From: Candidatus Latescibacterota bacterium
Lineage (GTDB): Bacteria > Latescibacterota > UBA2968 > UBA8231
Length of the DNA stretch: 64,000 bases
Direction: 5' to 3'
Assembly (NCBI GenBank): GCA_022826515.1
Contig: JAJDUT010000061.1
Location: 11,659 to 75,658, forward strand
Both the position numbers and the translations under genes were made by a program. Positions 43,167 through 53,048 of this stretch are shown here, one piece after another (the first letter of the stretch is position 1; each line of letters opens with the position of its first letter). The notes below the pieces were generated by a model, which was not told where the DNA came from, did no database searches, and worked only from the letters and a program-made list of their open reading frames with translations.

Positions 43167-44045
43167 ATGATAAAATGGATCATAGGATCAATGTTGCTCG
43201 GCGCGGGCCACGTGGGCGCGGTGGATTTTTACGCGCACTGGGCCGACGGGAAGGCCGAGATCTCTAGCTATGAGGTGATTCAGCCGCGCTACGGTGAGCT
43301 GCGGCAGGGGTACGGGGTGATGATTTTCGTGACCGAGAGTCTGCATCGGCAGACCTTTATCAAGGCCGATCCGCCGACGCCGGAGGCCGACCAATTCTAC
43401 GCGCTCAAGCTCAACCACATCCTCAGCTTTACGACCGGGATTTACGACTATTCGGTAATGACCTCGGTGTTCAGCCAAGTGGCGGGCGAGCGGCATCCCT
43501 TTGAGCTGCGGCGCATTTCGTTCAGCGCGCAAGAGTGGTGCGGGCAGGTTTTTGACGAGGCCCTGTTCCGCAACGGGCAGATCGACGGGCACATCAGCAG
43601 CTATTTTGCCAGCGAAGGCCGGGGGGCCTATCAGCTAGAGCAACCAGAAAACTTCGCGAGCGAGGACCACCTGCTGATCCGCATCCGGGAGCTGCAAGGG
43701 CCGTTTATGGCGCTGGGCGAGATGCGGGAAGTGGAGATGCTGCCGAGCTTTTGGCAGCTTCGGCAGGCACATCAGCCCCATGCGACCGTGGCCGGGCGGA
43801 TCCACAAGGTCGCCGAGGAGCAGATCGAAACGGCAGTCGGCGCACTGGCCAGCGTGCGGTGGGAACTGCACATCGGCCAACGGCAACGGACGCTGTGGAC
43901 GGAAAGGGCCTATCCGCATCGGATTCTACGCTGGGAGGACGGCGATGGCGGGCGCGGCGAATTGATGCGGACGATGCGAGTGCCCTACTGGCAGTTGCAG
44001 GCTAACGCGGACGAGGTGTATCGTCGGGAGTTGGGTATTCCCTGA
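43167..44045 (+). CDS. Conserved hypothetical exported protein
   Basis: A 292-residue protein. A short hydrophobic N terminus (MIKWIIGSMLLGAGHVGA) looks like a signal peptide; the rest is a soluble domain beginning DFYAHWADGKAEISSYEV with LRQGYGVMIFVTES and YSVMTSVF further on. The sequence resembles a widespread exported family of unknown function that has sometimes been mislabelled as a septum protein. ATG 43167 is preceded by GAGAGG; longer in-frame starts would translate through the dispersed repeat and palindrome. Confidence 0.65.
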   Translation: MIKWIIGSMLLGAGHVGAVDFYAHWADGKAEISSYEVIQPRYGELRQGYGVMIFVTESLHRQTFIKADPPTPEADQFYALKLNHILSFTTGIYDYSVMTSVFSQVAGERHPFELRRISFSAQEWCGQVFDEALFRNGQIDGHISSYFASEGRGAYQLEQPENFASEDHLLIRIRELQGPFMALGEMREVEMLPSFWQLRQAHQPHATVAGRIHKVAEEQIETAVGALASVRWELHIGQRQRTLWTERAYPHRILRWEDGDGGRGELMRTMRVPYWQLQANADEVYRRELGIP

Positions 44046-44067
44046 AAAGTGGCTGGCGACCGTCTCG

Positions 44068-46524
44068 TCACTGACGATTTCCTTCCATCGCCTTTAGCAG
44101 GGCCGTGCGATTGGCACGTGCGGTTTCTAGGTTCGGATTGAGGAAAAGCGCTCGGTCGAAGCTGTGCAGCGCCTCGTTGCTTCTGCCCAAGTAGAAGAAG
44201 ACGATGCCTATGTTGCCATGGGCCACTGCGTCGCTCGGGTCAATGGCGATGAGGCGCTGAAAAAGTTCCAGCGCCTCATCGTAGCGCTGCTGATCCGACC
44301 TCAGATGGGCTAGCCTACGAATAGCTTTCGTATAATGTGGGTCTATCTCTAAAGCGCGCTTGTAGTATTCTGTCGCCACCTCGGGTTGCCCGTTTTCCTG
44401 TGATGTCTGTCCCATGAGGCAATGCAACTCAATCGCCTGCGGCGAGGCCGGATCCAACGCCACCGCCTGCGCCATAAGGTCAATCGCTTCTTCGTAGCGT
44501 CCCTGTGGCGTGAGTACTTCGATCAATTTCCGGCAAGCGTCCACATCCTGCGGATTGAGCGCGATGGCGCGGCGCAAATGGGTTTCCGCCTCCTCAGAAC
44601 GTCCCAGCACATTGAGAATCGCGCCAAGGTTAAAATGGGCCTTAGCGTATTCCGGGTCTTGCTCTATGGCAACGCGGGTTGCATCCAAGGCTTCCGCATA
44701 TCGGCCCTGTTTGTACAAGGCTGCGCCTAAGCTGAAGTGAGCGTCCACATCCTGCGGATTGAGCGCGATGGCGCGGCGCAAATGGGTTTCGGCTTCCTCA
44801 AAACGCCCCAGCACATTGAGAATCGCGCCAAGGTTAAAATGAGCTTCAAAGAAATCTGGGTCTTGTTTTATTTCTAGGGCAACGCGGGTTGCGTCCAAGG
44901 CTTCCACATATCGGCCCTGTTTGTACAGAACGTCGCCTAAGTTGAGGTGGGCATCCCGCGCTTGTGGATTGAGTGCGATGGCGCGGCGCAAGTGGGTTTC
45001 TGCTTCCTCGGAACGTCCCAGTGTGTTGAGAATCGCGCCAAGGTTAAAATGGGCCTTAGCGTATTCCGGGCGTCGCTCTAGGGCGACGCGGGTTGCCTCA
45101 AGGGCTTCCTCATACCGGCCCTGATCATACAGGGCGTCGCCTAAGTTGAGGTAGGCATCCCGCGCCTGCGGGTTGTGTGCGATGATGTGGCGATTAAGAG
45201 TTTCGTCGTCCCGATAGACGCTTGCCTGCCGCCACGTCAGCAGCCCCAGCACAACGATAACCACCGCCGCAACGGTCCACGCGCCCTGCTGCCACCAGTC
45301 CGACAGGCGACCCACGCCATACGTGACCGCACCGATGACGACGGCCATAACCCCAATACCAGCCAAGTACTGAAAACGGTCGGCGACAAAAGCAAACTGC
45401 ATATAGCCGTAATCGACAAAGCCCAACACCGGCGATAGCGTGACCGCAAAAAACAACGCCCCAGCCAGTGGTCCACGCCCAATCTGATGCCGAAAGTGCC
45501 AGAGGGTCAGGGCCAACGCGGCAGTGGCGATGACATACCCCCAAGCCAGCGGATCGGCGACGCGAATGTCCCAACGCGGATAGACGACGGCCAACTCAGA
45601 CGGCCACAGCAACTTACCTGCATAAAACCACAGGGCGTGGGCGGCGATGAGTACCCGTTCGGTTAATGAATAGCCGAGAGACAAAGCCTCTCTAGACTGA
45701 TAAAACGACAAGTCGCCGACCGTGATGGCTAGCCCTACCACCCCAAACGGCACGATCCGCAATAGGTCGGTTGCAGTCACCCGGCCTTGTTGCCACCAAG
45801 GCCAGAGCAAAAGCGCCACCGGCAGCGTAACCACGATGGACTTGCTCAAAAGACCCGCCGCATACAACGCCAGCGAACACACATACCACCCTCGGCGCGA
45901 CTGCTCCACAAAACGCATCCACACCAGCACTGCTGCAAGATAGAACAAGCCCGAAAGCACGTCCTTGCGCTCAATGACCCATGCGACCGACTCCACGTGC
46001 AGAGGATGCACCGCAAACACCGCAGCCACCACCCACGCCCCGGGCACTGACAACCGACGCATCAGATGCCAGACCAAAAGCGTATTCCCTAAGTGCAGCA
46101 ACACGTTGACGATGTGATAGCCCGCCGGATCAAATCCCCACAGCTTGTGCTCTAGCCAGAACGTCGTATAGACCAGCGGCCAGTAATGCCCCTCCCCTTC
46201 AATAGTGCTAGGGGAGAACCAGATTTGCCACAGGCCGGATACGTCCCGAACTGGCTTGGCGGCGGTGAGTATGCTATCGTCCCAGACGAAGCCCCCCCAC
46301 AGCATCGCCGGCAGATAGCAGATGGCCACCAGTAAGCTGAGCGCGACAAGAGCCAGCGCGTCCTGCCGCGAGCAAGATGTCGCCGCTGTTAGGGATGATG
46401 TGGTCTCAACCGTCTGCTGGGCTTTTGCGTCGTCGCGGGCGGCCTGCCTGCGATCCTGCCGCGAAGGCTTGGATGCGACAGATCGGTGGTGCGGTGTCTT
46501 TTCTGTAGGTCTTCTCTTGGCCAT
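44068..46524 (-). CDS. TMTC-like membrane-TPR protein (putative GT-C glycosyltransferase), copy 1
   Basis: An 818-residue protein. A basic N-terminal tail precedes about ten membrane helices (about 55-440) with FVWDD early in the first periplasmic loop (acidic pair as in GT-C enzymes) and VESVAWVIERKDVLSGLFYLAAV, a hallmark of TMTC-like proteins. The C-terminal half (about 460-810) is an array of TPR units, some as an almost exact 68-residue repeat. Animal TMTC proteins are O-mannosyltransferases; bacterial function is unknown. 71% or more identical blocks link it to copy 2 at 49709, and a GT22-like gene lies between. Confidence 0.8.
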   Translation of the reverse strand: MAKRRPTEKTPHHRSVASKPSRQDRRQAARDDAKAQQTVETTSSLTAATSCSRQDALALVALSLLVAICYLPAMLWGGFVWDDSILTAAKPVRDVSGLWQIWFSPSTIEGEGHYWPLVYTTFWLEHKLWGFDPAGYHIVNVLLHLGNTLLVWHLMRRLSVPGAWVVAAVFAVHPLHVESVAWVIERKDVLSGLFYLAAVLVWMRFVEQSRRGWYVCSLALYAAGLLSKSIVVTLPVALLLWPWWQQGRVTATDLLRIVPFGVVGLAITVGDLSFYQSREALSLGYSLTERVLIAAHALWFYAGKLLWPSELAVVYPRWDIRVADPLAWGYVIATAALALTLWHFRHQIGRGPLAGALFFAVTLSPVLGFVDYGYMQFAFVADRFQYLAGIGVMAVVIGAVTYGVGRLSDWWQQGAWTVAAVVIVVLGLLTWRQASVYRDDETLNRHIIAHNPQARDAYLNLGDALYDQGRYEEALEATRVALERRPEYAKAHFNLGAILNTLGRSEEAETHLRRAIALNPQARDAHLNLGDVLYKQGRYVEALDATRVALEIKQDPDFFEAHFNLGAILNVLGRFEEAETHLRRAIALNPQDVDAHFSLGAALYKQGRYAEALDATRVAIEQDPEYAKAHFNLGAILNVLGRSEEAETHLRRAIALNPQDVDACRKLIEVLTPQGRYEEAIDLMAQAVALDPASPQAIELHCLMGQTSQENGQPEVATEYYKRALEIDPHYTKAIRRLAHLRSDQQRYDEALELFQRLIAIDPSDAVAHGNIGIVFFYLGRSNEALHSFDRALFLNPNLETARANRTALLKAMEGNRQ
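44560..45150. repeat. Tandem ~204-bp repeats encoding paired TPR units
   Basis: Near-identical coding blocks of about 204-210 bases (68-70 residues, two TPRs each) recur about 44570, 44770 and 44980, each with the motif AHFNLGAILNxLGRxEEAETHLRRAIALNPQ. High base-level identity indicates recent duplication within the gene. Boundaries are approximate. Confidence 0.8.
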
Positions 46525-46555
46525 TTAATGAATCGGGGATTCTGTGCTTTTGCGG

Positions 46556-48277
46556 CTATCTATCTCCCGCTTTTTTGTCGGCAAAGCGAATGCCCGCATT
46601 GGGTGGCGGCGTGGGCTCCTCGGGATAGAGTTCACGCATCACCTTGGTGAAGGTGCCACCAGCGATCGTCGGAGCGTACTCCTGCCATCGGCGTATAGCC
46701 GGCTCATCGGCATCTCGGCACAGGACTCGAATGCTACCGAATGTTTTTTCTACCGAGTAGCCGGGAATAGAAGTAGCCGGATCCGCCGACACAATGTGGC
46801 TGACCGAGGCTGAAATCTCATCCACCTCTATCTTTTTTGGATCCGCGAATATAAGGTGCCCTGTATTGGAGTCGTAGAACGGTATAGCGCGATGCAAATA
46901 GTAATAACCGGGAAGGTTGAAATAGGGACGGTCCACCTGCCACACCGCGGAGACTGCGGACGCACTGGCAAGATAGCGGTACGCAGCGAAAATCGGGTCC
47001 TGATTGCGCAAGAAGCCGACGATGCCGGTCTCCCTTGAATAAGCCTTATATACTTTGTCTTGATACGGCAGCGCGTTCAGGATACCGGCTAGGGAAACCG
47101 CTGCGAAGGATGCCGTCAGCACAAGGGAAGTCGGCCCCAACAACATGCGCGACCTGCCCGCGCTAGCGCGGGACGCAAACCACACCACAAAGTCTGCGCC
47201 AATCAGCAGCCAGAGCGGAATGACGACGAAGATGAAGCGATACTCTTTGTGCGACTGCGCCGAGTGGATCAGCAGCGTCAGGGCGATAAGCGTCAGCAGG
47301 AATTCGTAGCGTCGAAGGTCGGGCAAAGCCAAGACGCACAGGGCTACCAGCCCCATATTGGCGATCAGGAGCCAATAGAGGAATTGCCACGCGGGGCTTT
47401 CACCGGCGCGCAAGTCGCCAAGGGCGAGATTGACGCGGATGTTGACGACGTAGGAGTGGAACAAGCCGCCGTCCCACGTAATCGCGTCGAATACGCCGAC
47501 AGCGACGAAGACCGTGGCCGCAGCTAGCACGAGCTGCATCTTCTTCTCGGTGCGCAAAAAGAACAAGCCGAGGACCACCAAGGCCAACGGAGCATACTGC
47601 ACCCGAATCGCCGCCGTTAGCACCGCCAACACCGCCACTGCCAAAATCTCCCGCAGTCTGTCCGGCGCAGGCCGCACACACAGCACAAGCAAGGCCACCA
47701 ACAGGGCCGTGGCGACAAATTCGGTCATCGGCTTGTGGGCAAAACCGACCAGCTCATACCAGAAAGCACCCATCAGCAACGCGACCCGCGCCACAGTCTC
47801 GCCAAAGTGCCAGCGGGCAAAAAAGTACATGCTCGCTGGGATGAGCAAAGAAATCGCGCAAAACGCGAGCTTGACGCCGCCGACGTACCAAGCAGGCTGA
47901 CCGAGGCCGACGATGTCGAACAACTTCAAGACCCCAGCGACCAACCCGGGCACTAGCCACGAACGGGCACCGTATAAGTACTCCCAGTAGGTTACACCGT
48001 TGCCGAAGACCAAGCGATGCGCCGGCTCCAGATACTGCATGATCTCGTCGGGGTGTAAAACAAAGTCTCCGGACAGGGCAATAGCCGCCCGTGCGACAAA
48101 GGCCAGCGCGAGCACCGGCAGTAAAAATTTCCACGACCGCTCGTCGGGAGGGGACGAATGTAGCAGGAGGTCAGCCATTGAGTGCAGGCGCACGGACCAA
48201 GGCAGCGCCTGCTTGCGCTTCTCCCGGCGTGAGGCCGCGCCGCGACCATGCGGTTGAGACCGATTGCGCTTGGACAA
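46556..48277 (-). CDS. GT22-like membrane mannosyltransferase
   Basis: A 573-residue multi-pass protein. FVLHPDEIMQYLEPAHRLV in the first large loop (catalytic HPDE) and SAQSHKEYRFIFVVIPLW (HKExRF) are the two hallmarks of the GT22 family (Alg9/PIG-B), which transfer mannose from a lipid-linked donor. About ten membrane helices are followed by a soluble C-terminal domain. Between the TMTC-like proteins and next to gtrA, it suggests assembly of a surface glycan or protein glycosylation. Confidence 0.78.
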   Translation of the reverse strand: MSKRNRSQPHGRGAASRREKRKQALPWSVRLHSMADLLLHSSPPDERSWKFLLPVLALAFVARAAIALSGDFVLHPDEIMQYLEPAHRLVFGNGVTYWEYLYGARSWLVPGLVAGVLKLFDIVGLGQPAWYVGGVKLAFCAISLLIPASMYFFARWHFGETVARVALLMGAFWYELVGFAHKPMTEFVATALLVALLVLCVRPAPDRLREILAVAVLAVLTAAIRVQYAPLALVVLGLFFLRTEKKMQLVLAAATVFVAVGVFDAITWDGGLFHSYVVNIRVNLALGDLRAGESPAWQFLYWLLIANMGLVALCVLALPDLRRYEFLLTLIALTLLIHSAQSHKEYRFIFVVIPLWLLIGADFVVWFASRASAGRSRMLLGPTSLVLTASFAAVSLAGILNALPYQDKVYKAYSRETGIVGFLRNQDPIFAAYRYLASASAVSAVWQVDRPYFNLPGYYYLHRAIPFYDSNTGHLIFADPKKIEVDEISASVSHIVSADPATSIPGYSVEKTFGSIRVLCRDADEPAIRRWQEYAPTIAGGTFTKVMRELYPEEPTPPPNAGIRFADKKAGDR

Positions 48278-48322
48278 AAGCTATCTCCTAGTGTGCTTAT
48301 TCATCTCAGCAAGCAAGGCCGA

Positions 48323-48730
48323 TCAACGCCCCTCCTCCCGAAACGTCCAGCGCGAATTGAGGAAGTAGTTGACCACCGTCCCCGGCGCGATCCCACACCC
48401 TTGCAGCCACACCGGATTAACTTGCGGCAACAGTTCCGACAGCACGACAAACGTCGAATAACTCACCCCAAGGGCCAGCAGCGACACAATGTGAAACCGC
48501 AAACCCCGGATCCGCTTGCGGCTGCTCAGGTCGCGGTCGGCAAAGGTCCAATAGTTGTTGATGAAAAAGTTCGAAAAGACCGAGATTTCAATCGCAATGG
48601 GCGAGGCCAGATACTTGTGGACGCCGAGTTCGAGCAGGATATGGAACGAACCTAAATTGACCACCACCCCGCTGAGGCCGGTCAGGCAGAATTTTACAAA
48701 GGTGCGGGGCGTGCCAAACGCAGCGACCAT
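48323..48730 (-). CDS. GtrA-family membrane protein
   Basis: A 135-residue protein with four membrane helices. FCLTGLSGVVVNLGSFHILLE and FFINNYWTFADRD, then NYFLNSRWTF, are the GtrA pattern. GtrA proteins are thought to flip or deliver lipid-linked sugars to membrane glycosyltransferases. Between a GT22-like gene and an isomerase gene, all on the minus strand. Confidence 0.88.
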   Translation of the reverse strand: MVAAFGTPRTFVKFCLTGLSGVVVNLGSFHILLELGVHKYLASPIAIEISVFSNFFINNYWTFADRDLSSRKRIRGLRFHIVSLLALGVSYSTFVVLSELLPQVNPVWLQGCGIAPGTVVNYFLNSRWTFREEGR

Positions 48731-48749
48731 GTTGCGCGGGCTTCGCTGT

Positions 48750-49589
48750 TTACGCCGCGTCGTATTCGGCCATCAAGCCGCGCAAGTAGCGCACGGCCTT
48801 GGGTATGGCGGTCGCCTCTGCTTCCACATCCTGCCCTTCGTACACCACCGACAACCAGCCATTGTAGTTGACCCCCTTCAAAATCTCGAAGATGCGCGGA
48901 TAGTTGAGCCACTCTTCAACGCCGCTTTGGATGCGATAGATCTTGCAGCGGACGTGGACGGCCAACGGCGCGGTCTCCTCAATGCTGCCGTAAAAGTTGA
49001 GCGCCGGATCTTCGTGCCCGCGCTGGCCCGAGGCCCCGGGCGAGCCGACGTATTGACCCGTGTCGAGGATGTGCGAGAAATAGGGATTATTGACGCCCTT
49101 GATAATGCGGCGCACGTCTTTGCCCGTGCGCGTGACGCAGCCGTGGTTGTGGTTGTGCAAGCCGACCACCACGCCCTTTTCCTCGCCGTGGGCGGCCACT
49201 TCCTCCAAGCAAGGCATCATCCGCGCCCACACGTCCTCTTCGCGGTCGCCTTCGGGAATCCACGCGGCAAAAACCCGCACCAGCGGAATGCCCATGAAAG
49301 CGGCCACGTCGATCCATTCCTTGGCGGTGGCGACTTCCGCGGCAAGCTCGTCTTGCGGCTTGCCGAAATTGGAGCTGACGCCGATATAGGAGAGCGCGAT
49401 CCCGCGCCGGAAGGCCTGCATGCGAATGCTGCGCAGATAGGCCGGGTCGAGCGAGGCAAAGGCGCGCGTGTGAATGTCGATGCCGTCGAGACCGAGCTGG
49501 TAGGCGCGTTCAATAAACTGCTCCAAGTCGAGCTTGTTCGCGGCGAATTCGTCTTTATAACTGAGGGACATGCAGCCTAGTTTGAGCAT
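48750..49589 (-). CDS. Sugar phosphate isomerase/epimerase-like TIM-barrel protein
   Basis: A 279-residue AP-endonuclease-2-like barrel. GLDGIDIHT, VVVGLHNHNHGC, HILDTGQYVGS and WLSVVYEGQ give the metal-binding His, Asp and Glu set of the xylose-isomerase-like superfamily. Substrate unknown; proteins like this are abundant beside Gfo/Idh/MocA and PhyH genes in related bacteria. Same strand as gtrA, 19 bases apart, so probably one operon. Confidence 0.85.
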   Translation of the reverse strand: MLKLGCMSLSYKDEFAANKLDLEQFIERAYQLGLDGIDIHTRAFASLDPAYLRSIRMQAFRRGIALSYIGVSSNFGKPQDELAAEVATAKEWIDVAAFMGIPLVRVFAAWIPEGDREEDVWARMMPCLEEVAAHGEEKGVVVGLHNHNHGCVTRTGKDVRRIIKGVNNPYFSHILDTGQYVGSPGASGQRGHEDPALNFYGSIEETAPLAVHVRCKIYRIQSGVEEWLNYPRIFEILKGVNYNGWLSVVYEGQDVEAEATAIPKAVRYLRGLMAEYDAA

Positions 49590-49708
49590 TTGAGGCTTCC
49601 TTTAGATGAGGGATGGATGTTGGACATAACTCACAAGCGACAAAATAAGGAAAGGCGGAGAGGCGACCAAGAAAGGGGCCGTTTGTGGCTATCACCTAGT
49701 ATCGTCCT

Positions 49709-51844
49709 TCAGTCTTGGGCGGCTTCCATCGCCTTCAGCACGGTTTCGCGGTTGTTACGCACGTTTTCTAGGGTCGGGTCGAGGGAAAGCGCTTGATCAA
49801 AATGTTGCAGCGCCTCGTCGCTTCTACCCAAGTAGAAGAGGACGATGCCCATATTACCTTGGACCACTGCGTCGCTCGGATCGATGTGGATGAGCCGCTG
49901 AAAAAGTTCCAGCGACTCCTCATAGCGCTGCTGTTCTAACCTCAGATGGGCCAGCCTACGGATTGCCTTCGTATGACGTGGGGCTGTCTCGAAGGTACGC
50001 ATGTAGTATTCTGCCGCGGCCTCGGGTTGCCCGTTGTCCTGCGCGTCCTGCCCCATCCGAAAAAGAACCTCGGCCAACTCTTGCGAAGCGTCCATGTCCT
50101 GCGGGTTGAGCGCGATGGCGCGGCGCAAGTGGAGCTCGGCCTCCTCGAAACGTTCCAATGCACTGAGAATCACGCCGAGGTTAAAATGGGCCTTAACAAA
50201 ATCTGGGTCTTGTTCTATGGCGACGCGAGTGGCGGCGAGGGCTTCCGCATACCGACCCTGCCCGTACAGGGCTGCGCCTAAACTGAAGTGGGCACTCTTT
50301 GCCTGCGGGTTGAGCGCGGTGGCGCGGCGCAAGTGGGGTTCGGCTTCCTCGTACTGCCCCAGCGCATTGAGGATCCTGCCGAGGTTAGCATGCGCATGCA
50401 CTTCAAAGGACGCTGGGACTTGTTCTACCGCGACGTCGGCTGGGGCGAGGGCTTCCGCATACCGGCCCTGTTCGTACAGGACGTTGCTTAATATAAGGTG
50501 GGCACTCCATGCCTGCGGATTGAGCGCGATGATGTGGCGATTGAGGGTTTCCTGGTCCCGATAGATGCTTGCCTGCCGCCAAGTCAGCACCCCCAGTACA
50601 ACTATAACCACCGCCGCAACACCCAATGCACCCTTTTGCCACCAGTCCGATAGGCGACCCACGCCATACGCGACCGCACCGATGACGATGGCCATAACCC
50701 CAATGCCAGCCAGATACTGAAAGCGATCGGCGACGAAAGCATATTGCATATAGCCGTGATCAACGAAGCCCAAAATCGGTGACAGCGTAACGGCAAAAAA
50801 CAACGCCCCGGCTAACGGCCCGCGCCCAAGCTGCGGCCGGAAGTACCACAGGGCCACCACCAGCGCGACAGCAGCGATGAGATACCCCCAAGCCAGCGGG
50901 TCGGCGACGCGAATGTCCCAACGCGGATAGATGACGGCTAGATTGGTCGGCCACAGCAGTTTACCTGCGTAAAACCACAGGGCGCGGGCGGCGATGAGCG
51001 TCCGTTCGGTCAATGAGTAGTCGAAAGGCGCGGCACCCGTGGACCAGTAAAACGACAAGTCGCCGACCGTAATGACCAGCCCTACAGCGAAGAACGGCAC
51101 TAGTCTCAACAGGTCGGTCGAGGTCACCCGGCCTTGTTGCCACCAATGCCAGAGCAAAAGCGCCACCGGCAGCGTAACCACGATGGACTTGCTCAAAAGA
51201 CCCGCCGCATACAACCCCAGCGATCCTACGTAGTACCGCGGCTGCGGCTGCTCCACAAAGCGCATCCACGCCAGGGCCGCTGAAAGGTAAAACAGACCTG
51301 AAAGCACATCCTTGCGCTCAATGACCCAAGCCACCGACTCCACGTGTAGGGGATGCACGGCAAACACTGCGGCTACCACCCACGCCCCGGGCACCGCCAA
51401 CCGCCGCACCAGATGCCACAAAAGCAGGGTATTCGTCAAGTGCAGCAGCACATTGACGATGTGATAGCCCGTCGGGTCAAACCCCCACAGCTTGTGCTCT
51501 AGCCAGAACGTCGTATAGACCAGCGGCCAGTAATGCCCCTCCCCTTCAATAGCGCTAGGGGAGAACCAGATTTGCCACAGACCCGATATTTCCCGCACCG
51601 GCTCACTCTTGACAAAATCAATGTCGTCCCAGACGAAGCCGCTCCACAGCATCGCCGGCAAGTAGCTGACGACCACCAGCACGCCGAGCGCGAGGATGGG
51701 CAAGAGGTCCTGCCGCGTGAACCTACGTACCGATGGAGGGACGAGCTTCTCCCGATGCTTGGAGGCGTCCCGCTGCGCCTGCCTTCGTTCTTGCCGCGAG
51801 GCCCTTCCACTGGGCGTCCTTGTCGTCTGCTTTCTTTTTGCCAT
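49709..51844 (-). CDS. TMTC-like membrane-TPR protein, copy 2
   Basis: A 711-residue paralogue of the protein at 44068. The N-terminal tail, membrane region (FVWDDIDF, VESVAWVIERKDVLSGLFYLSA) and the first TPRs are closely similar, down to long identical base stretches around 51480-51590 versus 46130-46240. It has fewer TPR units (about seven against ten), lacking the tandem 204-bp duplications. The ATG at 51844 (MAKRKQTTR) matches the start of copy 1 (MAKRRPTEK). Both genes flank the GT22/GtrA/isomerase genes in direct orientation. Confidence 0.8.
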   Translation of the reverse strand: MAKRKQTTRTPSGRASRQERRQAQRDASKHREKLVPPSVRRFTRQDLLPILALGVLVVVSYLPAMLWSGFVWDDIDFVKSEPVREISGLWQIWFSPSAIEGEGHYWPLVYTTFWLEHKLWGFDPTGYHIVNVLLHLTNTLLLWHLVRRLAVPGAWVVAAVFAVHPLHVESVAWVIERKDVLSGLFYLSAALAWMRFVEQPQPRYYVGSLGLYAAGLLSKSIVVTLPVALLLWHWWQQGRVTSTDLLRLVPFFAVGLVITVGDLSFYWSTGAAPFDYSLTERTLIAARALWFYAGKLLWPTNLAVIYPRWDIRVADPLAWGYLIAAVALVVALWYFRPQLGRGPLAGALFFAVTLSPILGFVDHGYMQYAFVADRFQYLAGIGVMAIVIGAVAYGVGRLSDWWQKGALGVAAVVIVVLGVLTWRQASIYRDQETLNRHIIALNPQAWSAHLILSNVLYEQGRYAEALAPADVAVEQVPASFEVHAHANLGRILNALGQYEEAEPHLRRATALNPQAKSAHFSLGAALYGQGRYAEALAATRVAIEQDPDFVKAHFNLGVILSALERFEEAELHLRRAIALNPQDMDASQELAEVLFRMGQDAQDNGQPEAAAEYYMRTFETAPRHTKAIRRLAHLRLEQQRYEESLELFQRLIHIDPSDAVVQGNMGIVLFYLGRSDEALQHFDQALSLDPTLENVRNNRETVLKAMEAAQD

Positions 51845-51944
51845 TTGGATTAGAAAATTAACGCACCAAAACGCGGCGGCCAATTTGTCCATAACTAAGG
51901 CTTGTGCTATTTTCCGCGCTCCAACTCAAACAGAAAGCAAAGCT

Positions 51945-53048
51945 GTGATCGAAATAGGAGCATACAAAGTCGCCGAGCCGGACGGCATTGAGACACCAGC
52001 CATGCTGGTCTTTGCCGACCAACTCGACCACAACATAAAAGCAGTCGGCGAACTAGCCGGCGGCAGCGAGCATCTGTTCGTCCATGTAAAGACCCACAAG
52101 TCCATCGACGTAACGCGCAAACAACTCGCGTCCGGCGTCGCCGGGTTCAAATGCGCCACGCTCAAGGAACTGGAAATGGTCCTCGACGCCGGCGCGCAAG
52201 AAGCCATTTTGTCCTATCCGCTGGTGCAAAAAAGCAAAGTGCTGCGCTTCGCCGCGTTGGCTCAACGGGATGCAACTATCAGCGCGATTGCCAGCGCCCC
52301 CGCGCACGTGCAAGTCTTGGGCGACGTCGCGCAAGAGCGGCAGCAAACGCTGCGGGTGATGATCGACCTCAACGTAGGCATGTTCCGCACCGGCGTCCCC
52401 TTGGACGGGGCCATAGCCCTCTACCGCCAAGTCGCACAACACCCCCACCTGTCGCCGGGCGGACTGCACTTGTACGACGGGCACGAGACCCTCTCCGATC
52501 CTAAGGCGCGCCAAACAGCGACCGAGCGGCACATCCGCGATATCCAAGGCCTAAAAGCAGCCCTCGAAGGCGAGGGCTTGGCCGTGCCCCGCGTAGTAGG
52601 AGGCGGTTCCTTTTCCTCTTTGTACTACGCCCGCACCGAGGGGATGCACGGCTCCCCAGGCACCTGCGTGTACTGGGATGCTGGGTACGGCAGCAAAATG
52701 GCCGAATTGCCCTTCAAATGGGCGGCCCTCGTCCTGACGCAAGTGATCGATCGCTATCCCGAGCACCAGACGCTCACCACGGACTTGGGCACCAAGGCCA
52801 TTAGCGACGATGGCCCCCTAGCGACCCGGGCCAAGCTCTTGCAGAATCCAGCGGTCGAGCTGACTAGGCAAAACGAAGAACACGGCGTCTTCGCCTGGTC
52901 TGGTCCTCAGCCCGAAGTCGGTTCCTACCTCCTCGCCGTGCCTTGGCACGTGTGTCCGACGACGATTCGCTATCCGGGCGCACACGTCATCGACTGTCAG
53001 GGACAGGTCGCCGACTACTACCTGCACTCGGCCCGCGACCGGGACTGA
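51945..53048 (+). CDS. D-threonine aldolase/D-serine dehydratase-like PLP enzyme
   Basis: A 367-residue fold-type III PLP protein. The alanine-racemase-like barrel begins ETPAMLVFADQLDHNI; the PLP lysine is expected in FVHVKTHKS, and the C-terminal D-ser_dehydrat domain ends with AVPWHVCPTTI, whose His and Cys bind the divalent metal of this family. It acts on D-3-hydroxyamino acids, exact reaction uncertain. GTG start at 51945 was chosen from homologue length since no nearby ATG precedes the ETPA motif. The MITE-like element at 53053 is inserted at its stop codon. Confidence 0.85.
   Translation: MIEIGAYKVAEPDGIETPAMLVFADQLDHNIKAVGELAGGSEHLFVHVKTHKSIDVTRKQLASGVAGFKCATLKELEMVLDAGAQEAILSYPLVQKSKVLRFAALAQRDATISAIASAPAHVQVLGDVAQERQQTLRVMIDLNVGMFRTGVPLDGAIALYRQVAQHPHLSPGGLHLYDGHETLSDPKARQTATERHIRDIQGLKAALEGEGLAVPRVVGGGSFSSLYYARTEGMHGSPGTCVYWDAGYGSKMAELPFKWAALVLTQVIDRYPEHQTLTTDLGTKAISDDGPLATRAKLLQNPAVELTRQNEEHGVFAWSGPQPEVGSYLLAVPWHVCPTTIRYPGAHVIDCQGQVADYYLHSARDRD

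Noticed and set aside
48555..49580. 341-codon + strand frame across gtrA and the isomerase gene
   Set aside because: Low-complexity, His/Arg-rich sequence antisense to two genes with solid family motifs.
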